Assembly: GCA_030386875.1 (NCBI GenBank)
Contig: CM059559.1
Span: 67,470,392-67,534,391 of the forward strand
DNA: 64,000 bases
Reading direction: 5' to 3'
DNA from: Morinoia aosen
Lineage: Eukaryota > Arthropoda > Malacostraca > Amphipoda > Talitridae
The position numbers were made by a program, and so were the translations under genes. The notes below the pieces were generated by a model, which saw nothing but the letters and a program-made list of their open reading frames with translations, was not told the DNA's origin and did not search any database. Shown one piece after another: positions 1 through 11,400 of the stretch (its first letter is position 1; each line of letters opens with the position of its first letter).

Positions 1-526
1 GGCTTTACTATGATACTCGTTAGGATTGGAACTCAAGTTTTTATTCAAAGTTTTTGAAGCGTTTCTTGGCGTAAAAAGGATAGTGAAAACCGTAGTAGTA
101 CATTGCGATTATATTGATCACACCTTTTCATCCTGTCCTTCACTATACATAAACGTGAATGTGCATTCATGAACGTATTTACAATTTATATTTAGAGACT
201 AAGGTGCATTTAGATTAGACTAAGGTGCTGAATGTGATAAAAACGTTGGTGACCTTTATTAATTTTTTCGGTAAGGGTTCATCGTCATTTGAAACCATTC
301 TATATCAGATTCTCAGACTAGTCGAAACAATACGATAATGAAGAAATTAAGTTATTTGAGCGATAAGAAAAACCTGCTAATAATATGTAGCAATGTTATT
401 GATACATATTATATGTGCAGATTACCCAAATAGTTACATACGAGAAATCGGACGTTTACGTTAACGTAATGTTGTTCTTCGTTACATTCATTGATGAATG
501 ATTCGTGTGTAGCTTGCTTGGTTGAT
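1..526. other. non-coding flank, nothing recognised
   Basis: AT-rich DNA. I see no convincing coding frame, RNA gene or repeat boundary here. Confidence 0.5.
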
Positions 527-899
527 TAAAGCTTTGTTTTAGCCTCCCTCTACCACAATAAAGATGTTCAAAGTTGAAAGTGAGGAAGGATGAAGGCACC
601 ATATAGAATGGAGTTAAGGGAACGCGGAAAATATGTACAAGGTGAGTTTCCGCGCAGGATCCCGCGCGCATGGAAAGTCAGTTAAGAAGGAAGGTTATGA
701 AACAAGATTAAAGTTGAAGAAATTTAGAGTTACAGAAAAACAGGACAATAGTGAAACGAAAAAAGATAGTCCTTGGCAAAACGAAAAACATTTTATTTCA
801 ACAAAAAAAAGGCTTACCTATCAGCACAGTACCTCACATTTTCCCCTTGGGAGCTCTAATTCCCTTAGATATAATAACTGTATCCATCTGAGGGGCGCG
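527..899 (+). repeat. R1 SINE-like repeat, copy 1
   Basis: First of about 14 copies in the window of a repeat I call R1. An R1 unit reads, in the plus sense, from a head like TTAGTTTAAGCCTCCCTAACC, through GAAGGCACCATTTAGTATGG, CATGAAACAAGAT and TTTCAACAAAAAG, to CTCGGGCCCTCACATT and a tail of CCCCTGAGGGG. Full units are about 330-370 bp. This copy is full length but diverged, with a different stretch near 634-690. Short frames inside it are not genes. Confidence 0.75.
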
Positions 900-954
900 A
901 ACGTTGCTTCGTGAAAATAGTGGAGATTATAGAGGAAGAAGAGTCCACAAGACC

Positions 955-979
955 GCCACACACACACACACACACACAC
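955..979. repeat. (CA)n microsatellite
   Basis: Pure CA dinucleotide run of about 12 units. Confidence 0.95.
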
Positions 980-1162
980 TTCGGATTAGGGTTTACAAGC
1001 ATTCAGTTTCTGCACGAAGCTCAACACGCAGCATTAACTATATCAGAAGTGAACTACAGTACTAACGTGGCTAGGTGAGCTAATAACCGAAGCCTGGGCA
1101 GAGCCGTCGGCATGGCTTTTCATTACATTTTCCAGTTACAACATACCAGTAGTGAGGGTATA

Positions 1163-1479
1163 CACTTAGATTATTAGATTATAAGTTAGTTTAAGCCTCC
1201 CTAACCGCTACAAAAATAGCGCGTATCGAAGAGAGGAAGGAGGAAGGCACCATTTAGTATGGAGATAATAAAATGAGGAATCTATGCTGAAGGGGCATAG
1301 AAACAGTAAGATCAGAAAGAAGTTCATGAAACATGATAAAAGTTGAAGAAGAAAGTCAGAGGTGCTGAAAAACAGGACAGTAGTGAACCGAAAAAAGGTG
1401 GCCCTTAACATAAAAATCATTTCATTTCAACAAAAAGAAGGCCTACCTAACTCTCAGCTCGGGCCCTCACATTTTTCCC
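1163..1479 (+). repeat. R1 SINE-like repeat, copy 2, 3'-truncated
   Basis: Close to the family consensus from the TTAGTTTAAGCCTCCC head to the CGGGCCCTCACA block. It then breaks off before the CCCCTGAGGGG tail and passes into unrelated sequence. Confidence 0.8.
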
Positions 1480-1499
1480 TGAGTGTATACGCTAAATAA

Positions 1500-1856
1500 T
1501 AGCGGTGTAAAAATGCTTATGTATACAAAGCAATGAACGACGCATGCAGATTCAGTGCAAATAAAGCTTTCGGTATGTGCACAAGCGTGTGCTAAGAAAC
1601 AAAAATATAGATATGAGACTTTAAATCCAATCTCTGTGACTGTTGAATGCTTTCACTCTCACAGTTGACACTGCAGTGCAAGAAGAGCCATTATTTGTAT
1701 AAATTACGAGCCAGTAACAATAAAAGAGCTTCCTACCATGACGCACTTCAGAAATATTGAGGCGATATAAGCTTATGAACAAAATGAATACATGAACGAT
1801 AAGATATGCTTAGTTCAATCAGAAAAAGGTACCTAACTTGCTTTCAAACGGTAATA
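1500..1856. other. 3' flank / 3' UTR side of the THAP9-like gene
   Basis: Lies just past the stop codon of the minus-strand gene and should hold its 3' UTR. I did not find a clear minus-strand AATAAA here. No other feature is seen. Confidence 0.4.
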
Positions 1857-2429
1857 TTACTCATGGACCATTTTTTTAAGTTTTTCACTACAACTTTTGG
1901 ACGACATAAGTCTGTTAACATGTCTTGTGCATTGAAGCCTTCTACAAACGGCAAAAAATTGTTGCAACTTGACGGTGATCTGAACACAGCAGAAATTACA
2001 GTGATGCTGACACATATCTAAGAACTTACAGACTAGTTTACGAAATCCTGATACGTGCCGATAATTGTGAAAGCAATACAAAAATACTCTCTCGTACAAG
2101 ATAATCAGGTCAATAAACTCCTTGCTGCAGTAGGTGAGAGACTGGTCGCACGATTCTACATATTCTTTAAAGGTAGTGAACATGTGCAAGTTCAGATCTT
2201 GCTTTGTTAGGATATGAGAACAAGCGTCACAAGAGGATACAGAGGAACCTTTCAAGTTGATGTGGAACTGATTAACCTTATGAGCTATGTAACCGCTGAA
2301 GTAGGTGACAGCTCCATCCACCTCCATGGACTGGAACATTCCTCCAGCAATCGTAGGCTCCGAAAAAGTTGCGGCTGCTTCAATTTCTTCAAAGGAAATG
2401 ACAGCGTCCTCTGGCTCCACCTCAGGAAT
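1857..2429 (-). CDS. THAP9-like gene exon 5: C-terminal region
   Basis: Acceptor TTCTTTTAG at 2430, phase 0. It encodes 190 residues then TAA. It has the family features: an acidic lead-in, a GYIAHK block, paired cysteines (CDACSHIL), and the SLTYCSKEFIDLII...ERVF segment seen near the C-terminus of P transposases and THAP9. The 173-bp intron before it is the only short intron in the gene. Confidence 0.85.
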   Translation of the reverse strand: MPEVEPEDAVISFEEIEAAATFSEPTIAGGMFQSMEVDGAVTYFSGYIAHKVNQFHINLKGSSVSSCDACSHILTKQDLNLHMFTTFKEYVESCDQSLTYCSKEFIDLIILYERVFLYCFHNYRHVSGFRKLVCKFLDMCQHHCNFCCVQITVKLQQFFAVCRRLQCTRHVNRLMSSKSCSEKLKKMVHE

Positions 2430-5400
2430 CTAAAAGAAACGAGAATACAACCCTGTTAGATAAGAGTTTCATGAACTCTTTACAGTTTCAAATATATTAA
2501 TTTCCAGTATAAAAGTATGCGGCTTTGAAATGTCTACGAAAGTGATCAACAGCAATCTCTCTAGCTGGACACAGGTTAGCAATTAATAAGCTGCTTGCAT
2601 ACCTCTTCAAAAATGTTCCACGTATCCAGGTGTACGTCGTCTTCACCCACTTCAACGTTGCTCTTCATCGGCGCTGTAAGAAGAGATGCCGTTGACACTT
2701 TGCAGTAAGAATTGATGAAATCTTGAGGAATAGGGAACTTCTGCTTTTGGCGCATTTTTCCAAATAATTTTTCTAACTCATCTTGACAAAGATGGCGGAC
2801 ACAGATGTATGGCAGAACATCTCTGTGAATTTCTTCTCTCAACATAAGCACAACATTTATGGACTGAATCCACCCGTCAATGAAAGAGCATTTTCGATTT
2901 GGATTTAGCGCTTGCAACTCTTTCAACCAAGGGATGTAATCCTGCAAGGTTTTTATCGAAGGAGAACATGAAATCAGGGGTTTTCTGAGAGGGACTCGGT
3001 CAGCAGGAGATTGAGAATTTAACATATCAAACAAGTCGTTGAATTTCTTGCAGAACATGCTGGTTGCTGCTGATGATGATGGAATGGAATTAGTTGCAAC
3101 ATAAAAGTCTAAAGCAGCAGATGTTGTATTAGACAATACTTGAGTTACAAGTTTTACTTTCATTTTTTGTGAGAACTTCAAATTGTAGACATGATGATGC
3201 GTCAAACGGGGAACACATTTGATACTTCTGTTTTGCTCAATTTCAAAGAGCTTCTGAATATGCGTCCAAGAAGCTGAACAATCTAGGGAAGGAATTCTCA
3301 AATCACCATTGTAGAGAAAGTTGCGAGCATTTTCGATCAAATGGGGGGGATCTTTGAAAACGAAATATTTCCTGTCGGCAAACTTAACAACAGGATTAGT
3401 TGGTGTGCAGCCCATGTCTTTGAATGCTTTTTGCAAATTGCTGCCTTGGTCGCTTGTTATGCCCAGAACAGTGAAGTCTTGACATTCCATCGCAGCAATT
3501 GACTCCTGTAAGATGTCGTTTATGCAGGAAGATGGCATTGCCGAAGCTGTAAAATAGAAGCCAATTGGGTGTTTCCACTTCTTCGCAATTCCAGAGGCCA
3601 TAACACAAAATACGGATGTGGCCATTTTTTTGCGTTCGCCACCGTGAATAGTCTCAAATCCAATTATGGCAACGTTTTCTCGGTTGTACGATAATCCTCT
3701 CCGGAGCGACATCTCATCCACTAGAAGGAAACAAAGTTTGTCTCTAGCGCTGACGGGTTTTACCTTCATTTTCAACATGGACACACTTTTAGCACTTGTA
3801 CTAGGACGTACTTGGAATTGTTTGATCAATGCACGCAGAGTAGAAAGTGAGGGTAATGGTATCAAGGTCCTCATCAGTTGATAGTGGGTCTCTGATGAGC
3901 TTACAAGAATGTTCACAGCGAGCCACTTGCGATACATGGTGTATGATCTCTTACCCCTTAATTTGTGCTTGACAAATGCACTGAGATAAGGACTGAGTCT
4001 GCCCCTTACACTTCTCAGGAAATTATCTGTGTTTAACCTCCTGTAGAGAACCTTCGATTTCCTCCTGAGCCTGTTCCTAAGTTTTCTTTGAGGAGCTGGT
4101 CTGCTGTTTTCAATTGCAATCGCCTTTCCAGAAGGAGAGGCGAACAACCATCGCTTGCAAGGTACCACTGGAGGACCAGTGTCTTCCAACACGGAACTGC
4201 TTCTTTTGCCACACGAATTCTGCAATGAGTTGACGAAAATTAGATTGTTTATTATATTTACTTCCCGAACTTGGAGAAAGTATTAATTGTACACACAAAA
4301 CAAACTTGAAAGTAATTGAAAGTTAAGGTTTTGAACACAACACATCTAAGTGAAAAAAATGCCACATTTAACATACATGGATGGGAATAACAGTTCTGGT
4401 CTATATTTGTACAAATTTCTAGCCTTAGTTCGGCGTGCTGTCTTGTTTATTTTATTCTGCCAGCTCGCCTATTAGATTTAAGCTAGATTTAAGAGCATTA
4501 GGTTAGTAAATTTATTTTCATGATTTAAAGGGCAGGATGTAGGAAACAATATCTTGGCCCGGCAGTTTCCGTACTTCTTAGCGACTGACGATCGATAAGA
4601 AGTATGTATACTCTAGCGTGCGTTAGCACCAAACCACCAGACTTTTCACAGAGCTCCAATCTGGCACCACCATCGGCGTAAACTGCTCATTTAAAGCCAT
4701 ATCCTACGTAATCTTCACTGAGCACCATAGGTGTTACTTACCTGCTGGAGGCGCTCGACTTCCACGCTGCTCCACACTTACCTGCTGGAGGTGTTCGACT
4801 TCCACGCTGCTCCACTTACCAGACTGGGGACAGGCGGACGTAAATCCACTTACCAGACTGGGGACAGGCGGACGTAAATCCACAACCAGGGGATCTACAC
4901 TTCGTGGCGTTCTGCCTTGAGGTGAGGAAGCTTGCCGGACTGGCCAAACCCCTAAAGTTTCCGAACCCCTGCCATTTATATTATGGAGATTTCCTTTAGG
5001 ACTCGAACCATTATCATACATTCTGAGAAATATATTGATGGGTCGCGTTTGATGGTGGCTCATCAAACTAACTAAAATTAATTACGTTAATTCTTTTTCC
5101 AGTTAATTAAGGATCAAGTGCCTGTATGCTAATTATCATTCTTTGTTTCCAGTGCTTGGAGACTCGAGGAAGGAGCGGCGAGCGGCGGGCCTGGGCAGTG
5201 AGGTGGCTGCTAGTGTAGCCTGTCCCCAACTCGTATCATTTGCCCCCAAGCGCAAGCTCCAAACTCAATCTTTAGTTCCTCATAACTTGCTTGCAGAAGC
5301 AAATAGATTTCTGAAACTGTACTTTTCTTGATCCTTTACACTGCGATCCCATTTTATTTGCTATGCTCCAAGCACTCAAGGCGTAACGCCACGAAGTGTA

Positions 5401-8400
5401 GATCCCCTGGTAGTGGATTTACGTCCGCCTGTCCCCAGTCTGGTAAGTGGATTTACGTCCGCCTGTCCCCAGTCTGGTAAGTGGAGCAGCGTGGAAGTCG
5501 AACGCCTCCAGCAGGTAAGTGTGGAGCAGCTTGGAAGTCGAGCGCCTCCAGCAGGTAAGTAACACCTATGGTGCTCAGTGAAGATTACGTAGGATATGGC
5601 TTTAAATGAGCAGTTTACGCCGATGGTGGTGCCAGATTGGAGCTCTGTGAAAAGTCTGGTGTTTTGGTGCTAACGCACGCTAGAGTATACATACTTCTTA
5701 TCGATCGTCAGTCGCTAAGAAGTACGGAAACTGCCGGGCCAAGATATTGTTTCCTACATCCTGCCCTTTAAATCATGAAAATAAATTTACTAACCTAATG
5801 CTCTTAAATCTAGCTTAAATCTAATAGGCGAGCTGGCAGAATAAAATAAACAAGACAGCACGCCGAATTAAGGCTAGAAATTTGTACAATATTCTTTTTC
5901 CAAGGTTTATAATATTAAGGGAACCATGTCCATTTTGGCTTCTAAAATTAAAAAATTCATTAAAAATACTTCTAGAGCGAAATAAGCTTGGAGGTCTTCT
6001 CAACACGCTTAGAACTATCGAATGAATGTCCAGAGCCCAAAAAATTGTAAAATTACACATACCCCCGTTCCCCCCCCTGAGGGGGAAATTGCTAAAAGGC
6101 CTAATGCCGCAGCCGATACTGTACGTAGAGACGATTAGTTTTTTTGTCCGATTCACAATGAACTGGTCTACAATTGTTATTTTCGCTTTTTTCATTTTGC
6201 TTCAAAAAAAAATTTAAAAATTTTTTAAAATTTTTAATAAAAGTGTTCAATTTTATTTATTCATTTGAATGACTAAAAAAAAATATCCAATCAAGTGATC
6301 AATAAACAACTACGCAGGTTTATAGTGCTCACCTTGATCTTTACAATGATGAAAAGATCTCCTTCATAAGTAAAAAACTGATGGAGAAAAAAATTAAAAA
6401 GTTCAGCACTTTTGTCTCTCAATGAGTTTTTCTTGGATGTGCGAACTTTTTTCTCCAACAGTTTTTTACTTCTGAAGGAGATCTTTTCATCATTGTAAAG
6501 ATCAAGGTGAGCACTATAAACCTGCGTAGTTGTTTATTGATCACTTGATTGTATATTTTTTTAAAGTCATTCAAATGAATAACTGAAATTGAACACTTTT
6601 TTTATAAATTTTAAAAAAATTTCAAATTTTTTTTGAAGCAAAATGAAAAAAATCGAAAATAACAATTGTAGACCAGCTCATTGTGAATCGGACAAAAAAA
6701 CTAATCGTCTCTACGTACAGTATCGGCTGCAGCATTGGGCCTTTTAGCAATTTACCCCTCAGGGGGGGGGGGGACGGGGGTATGTGCAAATTTAAAATTT
6801 TTTGGGCTCTGGACATACATTCGATAGTTCTAAGCGTGTTGTGAAGACCTCCAAGTTTATTTCGCTCCAGAAGTATTTTTTTATGATTTTTTTAATTTTA
6901 GAAGCCAAAATGGACATGGTTCCCTTAATTAAACTGTGAATGAGTTCAAACATCCCTGACGGTATAAAGTGGATAACACTGAGAGATAGGATAGCCCCAT
7001 TCAATACCCAAGAAAGTCAGCGAGTACCGCGAACACACCCTTCTAATGAATCAAGCATTGTAAGTGGATGCAATGTGCAAAGAAGCAATACCTAAATGTA
7101 TGCATAAATTCAATTCCAATGACTCTAAAAGAATAAAGTATAGTTCGGAAATATACTACGAGAATATCAAGTTAACACTTTGACTGCGACTACTAAATAT
7201 TAAGTTCAATGCCAAACTCAAATTTAAAGTTAATTGTAGTAAAATATTCGGAAGATACCAAACACGAACTGGATCGTGTCTTCATTTAGCTTTGATTAAG
7301 TATTTATAAAAATTGAATTTGCGACCACTGGTCGGTCAGTAGCATTATAAAAATTACCTCCGTGTACCACCGGAGGCTCACGTCGCAGTCAAAGTGTTAA
7401 TTATATTATACCCAAAAAATGACAATTTCCTGATAGATGCATTAAATCTAGGATTGGAATGAACATAGAGGTAAATGAATGCAAGTGAATATGGTATTGA
7501 CACTGATGGAAATGAGAGAAAGTAGCTCTCACAATAAGTCTACAAATGCTACTGTGTCTTAGAATAATGTGTATGTGATGACGTTTCAGCTAGTGATGTA
7601 CCGATGTATCGGTATCGGCAGTATCGGCCATTTTTAGTGGGATCGGTATCGGTATCGGTATTGGCAAAATTCGGCCGATACTTTACCGATACTTTCCAAT
7701 GATACGTATTTTATCATAGAAATGAAGGTCCTAAATCATGAAAGTACAAGTATGTAACCTAATAATACCCGTTAAGTATTTATTTATATATTTATTTGGT
7801 GTCCGCTTCTCAAAAAACATTGGTTATCTGAGTTTGCGGTATCATGGATACCGAATTCCTCAGTGTAACGATAAAAGATGGCGTTTTCATGCATTGAAAT
7901 ATTTGACATTTTGTCATTTTTTTATCAGTAGGTTTTGTTAGAATAGGATAGGTTAGCTTAGATTAGGATAGGCTAGGTTGGCACAGGTTAGGTAATACTG
8001 ACAGAATTTTTCTCGGGTCCACCTAGCTTTAACGATGGCATTGTCCGTGGAATTTCCACGGGTCCTGCAACTATCTAATAATACCCTTGGTTTATTTGGA
8101 GTCCGCTTCTTCCATTTTCTTTGTCACGCTCATAAGGAGAGTTATAGTGACCGTATCTGTGATACGAGTTTCACCAGTGCGCAAGTACAAGAATATTTTT
8201 TATCACGGGTGCTGTTAGGATGGATACATTTGTTCGGCACCATATCTGGAAAATTTGTCCCGTCATTTTTGACGGGCCGTGCGTACTAGTAATCAAATAA
8301 AGTGCCTATTCATACCTAGTAAATTAGATAGCTAACTGTTAAATTATAGCTTAATCAGTCCCACTAACTGAATTTACTACTTAGAATATCCGATGAGTCA

Positions 8401-11400
8401 CGTACGGTCATAACTGAAAGCTATGTAGCATGAATAGTTAAACCCTGTAGCGACATAAAATTCTTATACTTTTACAACTAAAACCTATATAGTTTGACCT
8501 AATTTCAATTTCTTGAAGTATGTGACAGGCTAACAAAAACTAAACCAATTTAATAAAGTTGAAGGTGCATTTGAAAGTATTTGTGAATTTAATGTAGAAG
8601 TAGCTGGGAATTCTATTTTAACTTAGCTTGTAAATCGTCAAATATTCCGAAGCTGATAATTTATTTTAATTTAGCATGTGTATCGCCGCTCATTACGAAT
8701 CTTGTATTTTTCTTCTATGTTAAGATGTTTGAAGAATTCACGAACAATCTTATAGCTGAATACATCTGAACGGGTCAGTTGATTGCTTTAATCGCAACTT
8801 GATGAGGAATTTAAGAACGAGGAAAATTCCAAGGAACTTAATCATATTTACTACGAATACGTTTCGGAGTCCAGCTCCATCATCAGTTCGTAAAAGTAAA
8901 ATTCAATATGTCTACAAAAAAAGAAAAAAGAAAATGTTGTATAGTCATTAAAAGAAATCACGAAAACAAAAAACAAACGTGAATTGCGTCCAAGAAAGAA
9001 TAAAATCGACAAGATCTAGTTACAATTTACAATAGGTAGGAACTGTCAGAATTGTTGAGGGCCGGTTATCTTTAAAAATAAGTAGCGACTCTAAAATTCC
9101 GAGGTCACATGTAGTTGAAGCCGAATGTAGGATTTTGAAGTACGCAGAGGCTATCGGTACGTTGCATTTTACTGCGTGATTACGTACTGCGGAGTGTGAG
9201 GAGTGTGCTAATTGGTTCCCCGTGCGGAAGCTTCGACGCCGATGTTCGGCCACTCTGTTATAAAAATTTCGTGACGTCATGCCGACGTACGATGATGTGC
9301 ACTGCACACAACTGTACAACTGTAAAATAAATCAGAGAGGCTCGCATCTCCATCGGAAGTGTATCCTTGTACCGGAAAAAAGAAGCAGCCTTAAAATTGT
9401 ACAATTCCGGGACAAGGATATGCTTTCGATGGAGAAGTGAGCCTCTCTGATTTATTTTTACAGTTGTACAGTTGCGTGCAGTGCACATCATCGGACGTCG
9501 GCATGACGTCACGAAATTTTTATATTAGAATGGCCTAACATCTGCGTCGAAGCTTCCGCACGAGGAACCAATTAGCACACTCCTCACACTCCGCACTACG
9601 TAATCACGCAGTAAAATGCAACGTACCGATATCCTCTGCGTACTTCAAAACCTCACATTCGGCTTCAACTGCATGTGACCTCCGAATTTTAGAGTCGCTA
9701 CATATTTTTAAACGAAAACCGGCCCTCAACAATTCTGTTAGTGCCTACCCATTGCAAATTGTAACTAGATAATAATCTTGTTGATTTTATTTTTTCTGGG
9801 ACATGTTTTAATTTTATTTTTGTTTTCTTGATTTCCTTTAATGACTGTATCCAACATTTTGTTTTTCTTTTATTGCAGACATAATGATTTGTACATTTAC
9901 GAACTGATAATGGATCTGGACTCTGAAACGTATTCCTAATAAATGTGATCAGGTTCCCTGAAATTTTCCTCGTTTTAAAATTCCTCATCTTATAGTTGGT
10001 TGCGTGTTTGCTCATATTTTCGGTTTCGGGGCTTATAGAATTTTATTGTTTTCTTTTCGCCAAAGATGTATTTGGTGTGAATAGAAACGAAAATGACAAC
10101 CATTTTGTGGAGAAATTATTGTTCTTTTCCACTTTTGGAGCCAGTTGCTATTATAGCTAGTCTACATTACGTTGCAATACGATTAGAAACACATATCTAT
10201 CGAATGAATTTCATTTTTTTATGTTTTCTCAATAATATAGTTAACATAGCAAGAGCAGTTTTATTATTCATAATCGCAAACTTTATTGTCAATATTGTTA
10301 TATTATTAGGTATTGTAGCAAATAATTTTATTATAACCCCCATGTAGGGCTTATAATAGTTTTATTTTAAACTAGTGTGCAGTGCACGGCCCGCCAAAAA
10401 TGGGAATCAATACCTTTCATGAACGAATTTTCACGATGTAGATGACCAACGAATACAGTATATCCATCCTAACAGTCCTCGTGATGAAAAATATTCTTGT
10501 ATTTGCGCACTGGTGAAACTCGTATCACAGATACGGTCATTATAACTATCCTTATGAGCGTGACAGAGATATGGAAGGAGAGGACTCCGAACAAATAAAC
10601 CAAGGGTATTATTCGGTAGTAGCAGGACCCGTGGAAATTCCACTGAGAATATCATCGATAAGCTAGGTGGACCCGTGAAAAATTCCGTCAACACTACTTA
10701 CCTGTCCTAACTTATCATGTCCTAACCGAATCCATCCTGATAAAATGTTAAACATATCAATGCATGTAAGGTCATCTTTCAATACACTGAGGAATTCGGT
10801 ATCCATGATACCGCAAACTCAGACATCCTATGTTTCTTAAGAGGCGGACACCAAACAAATATATAAATCAACACAAAACTGGTATTATTAGGTTAGATGA
10901 TTGTAAAAGTATCGGTATCGGTAGTAGTATCGGTCAAAGTATCGGTATTTTCAAGTATCGGAGTATCGGTAACGGTATCGGCCAAAAAAATGGTATCGGT
11001 ACATCACTAGACTTTCAGCAATCTTTCGAGCTTTTGCTGATAGCACTCATCCAACGCTGTCCAATTCTGGCTTGCAACTTGAAAAATCTATTTCGCTAAA
11101 ATTGAAAGACAGTTCAATGAAGTAAGAAATCAGTGGTTATTTCAATGCGACAAACCTGTGTTCTTACCCTCGACGAAGATGAGCAGCATTGTTTGCTGGA
11201 ATCACTGGTGACAGGCCTTGAGGTGCCATGAGTGGCAGGCCTTGAGGTGCCAGAAGTGGGAGATCTTGAGGTGCCAGGAGTGGCAGGTCTTGATTTTCCA
11301 GGAGTGGCAGATCTTGAGGTGCCAGGAGTGGCAGGCCTTGAGGTTGAGGGGCCAGGAGTGGCAGGCCTTGAGTTGCCAGGTGTGGAAGCTCTTGAAGTGC

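Larger units (their letters stand above)
8740..9990. mobile_element. two Penelope-like 3' ends, head to head
   Basis: The sequence from about 8740 to 9385 (minus sense) is repeated inverted from 9386 to 9990 (plus sense), meeting in a hairpin near 9385. Both halves hold a GIY-YIG endonuclease region and end in the same terminal segment with a hammerhead-like motif. Inverted partial dimers are a known habit of Penelope-like elements. Confidence 0.75.
7590..11010. mobile_element. hAT-like foldback element, 3.4 kb
   Basis: Ends are CTAGTGATGTACCGAT and its inverse. They are flanked by an imperfect 8-bp duplication (CGTTTCAG at 7582, ACTTTCAG at 11011), as expected of hAT elements. Subterminal DNA is packed with TATCGG repeats. 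The arms, about 7590-8290 and 10370-11010, are long inverted copies of each other, and the frames at 8035 and 10694 are the same sequence mirrored. The interior is occupied by Penelope sequence. No hAT transposase is present, so it is non-autonomous. Confidence 0.75.

Noticed and set aside
2576..4225. Exon 4 of the THAP9-like gene as a complete single-exon gene starting with ATG at 4225
   Set aside because: The ATG overlaps a good acceptor (CATTGCAG), the THAP domain is needed upstream, and reading through the donor at 2602 gives only nine extra residues before a stop while splicing restores the conserved C-terminus.
5821..6816. Frames of 62-124 residues in both halves of the 5.9-6.9 kb palindrome
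   Set aside because: Mirror images of non-coding MITE sequence with no known motif.
4404..6924. A virus or plasmid origin suggested by two adjacent large palindromes
   Set aside because: TTAA flanks and the repeat architecture are explained by transposable elements; no replication gene is nearby.
10093..10347. 84-residue hydrophobic frame that looks like membrane helices
   Set aside because: T-rich DNA inside a transposon commonly gives such frames. No start context, homology or neighbour supports it.
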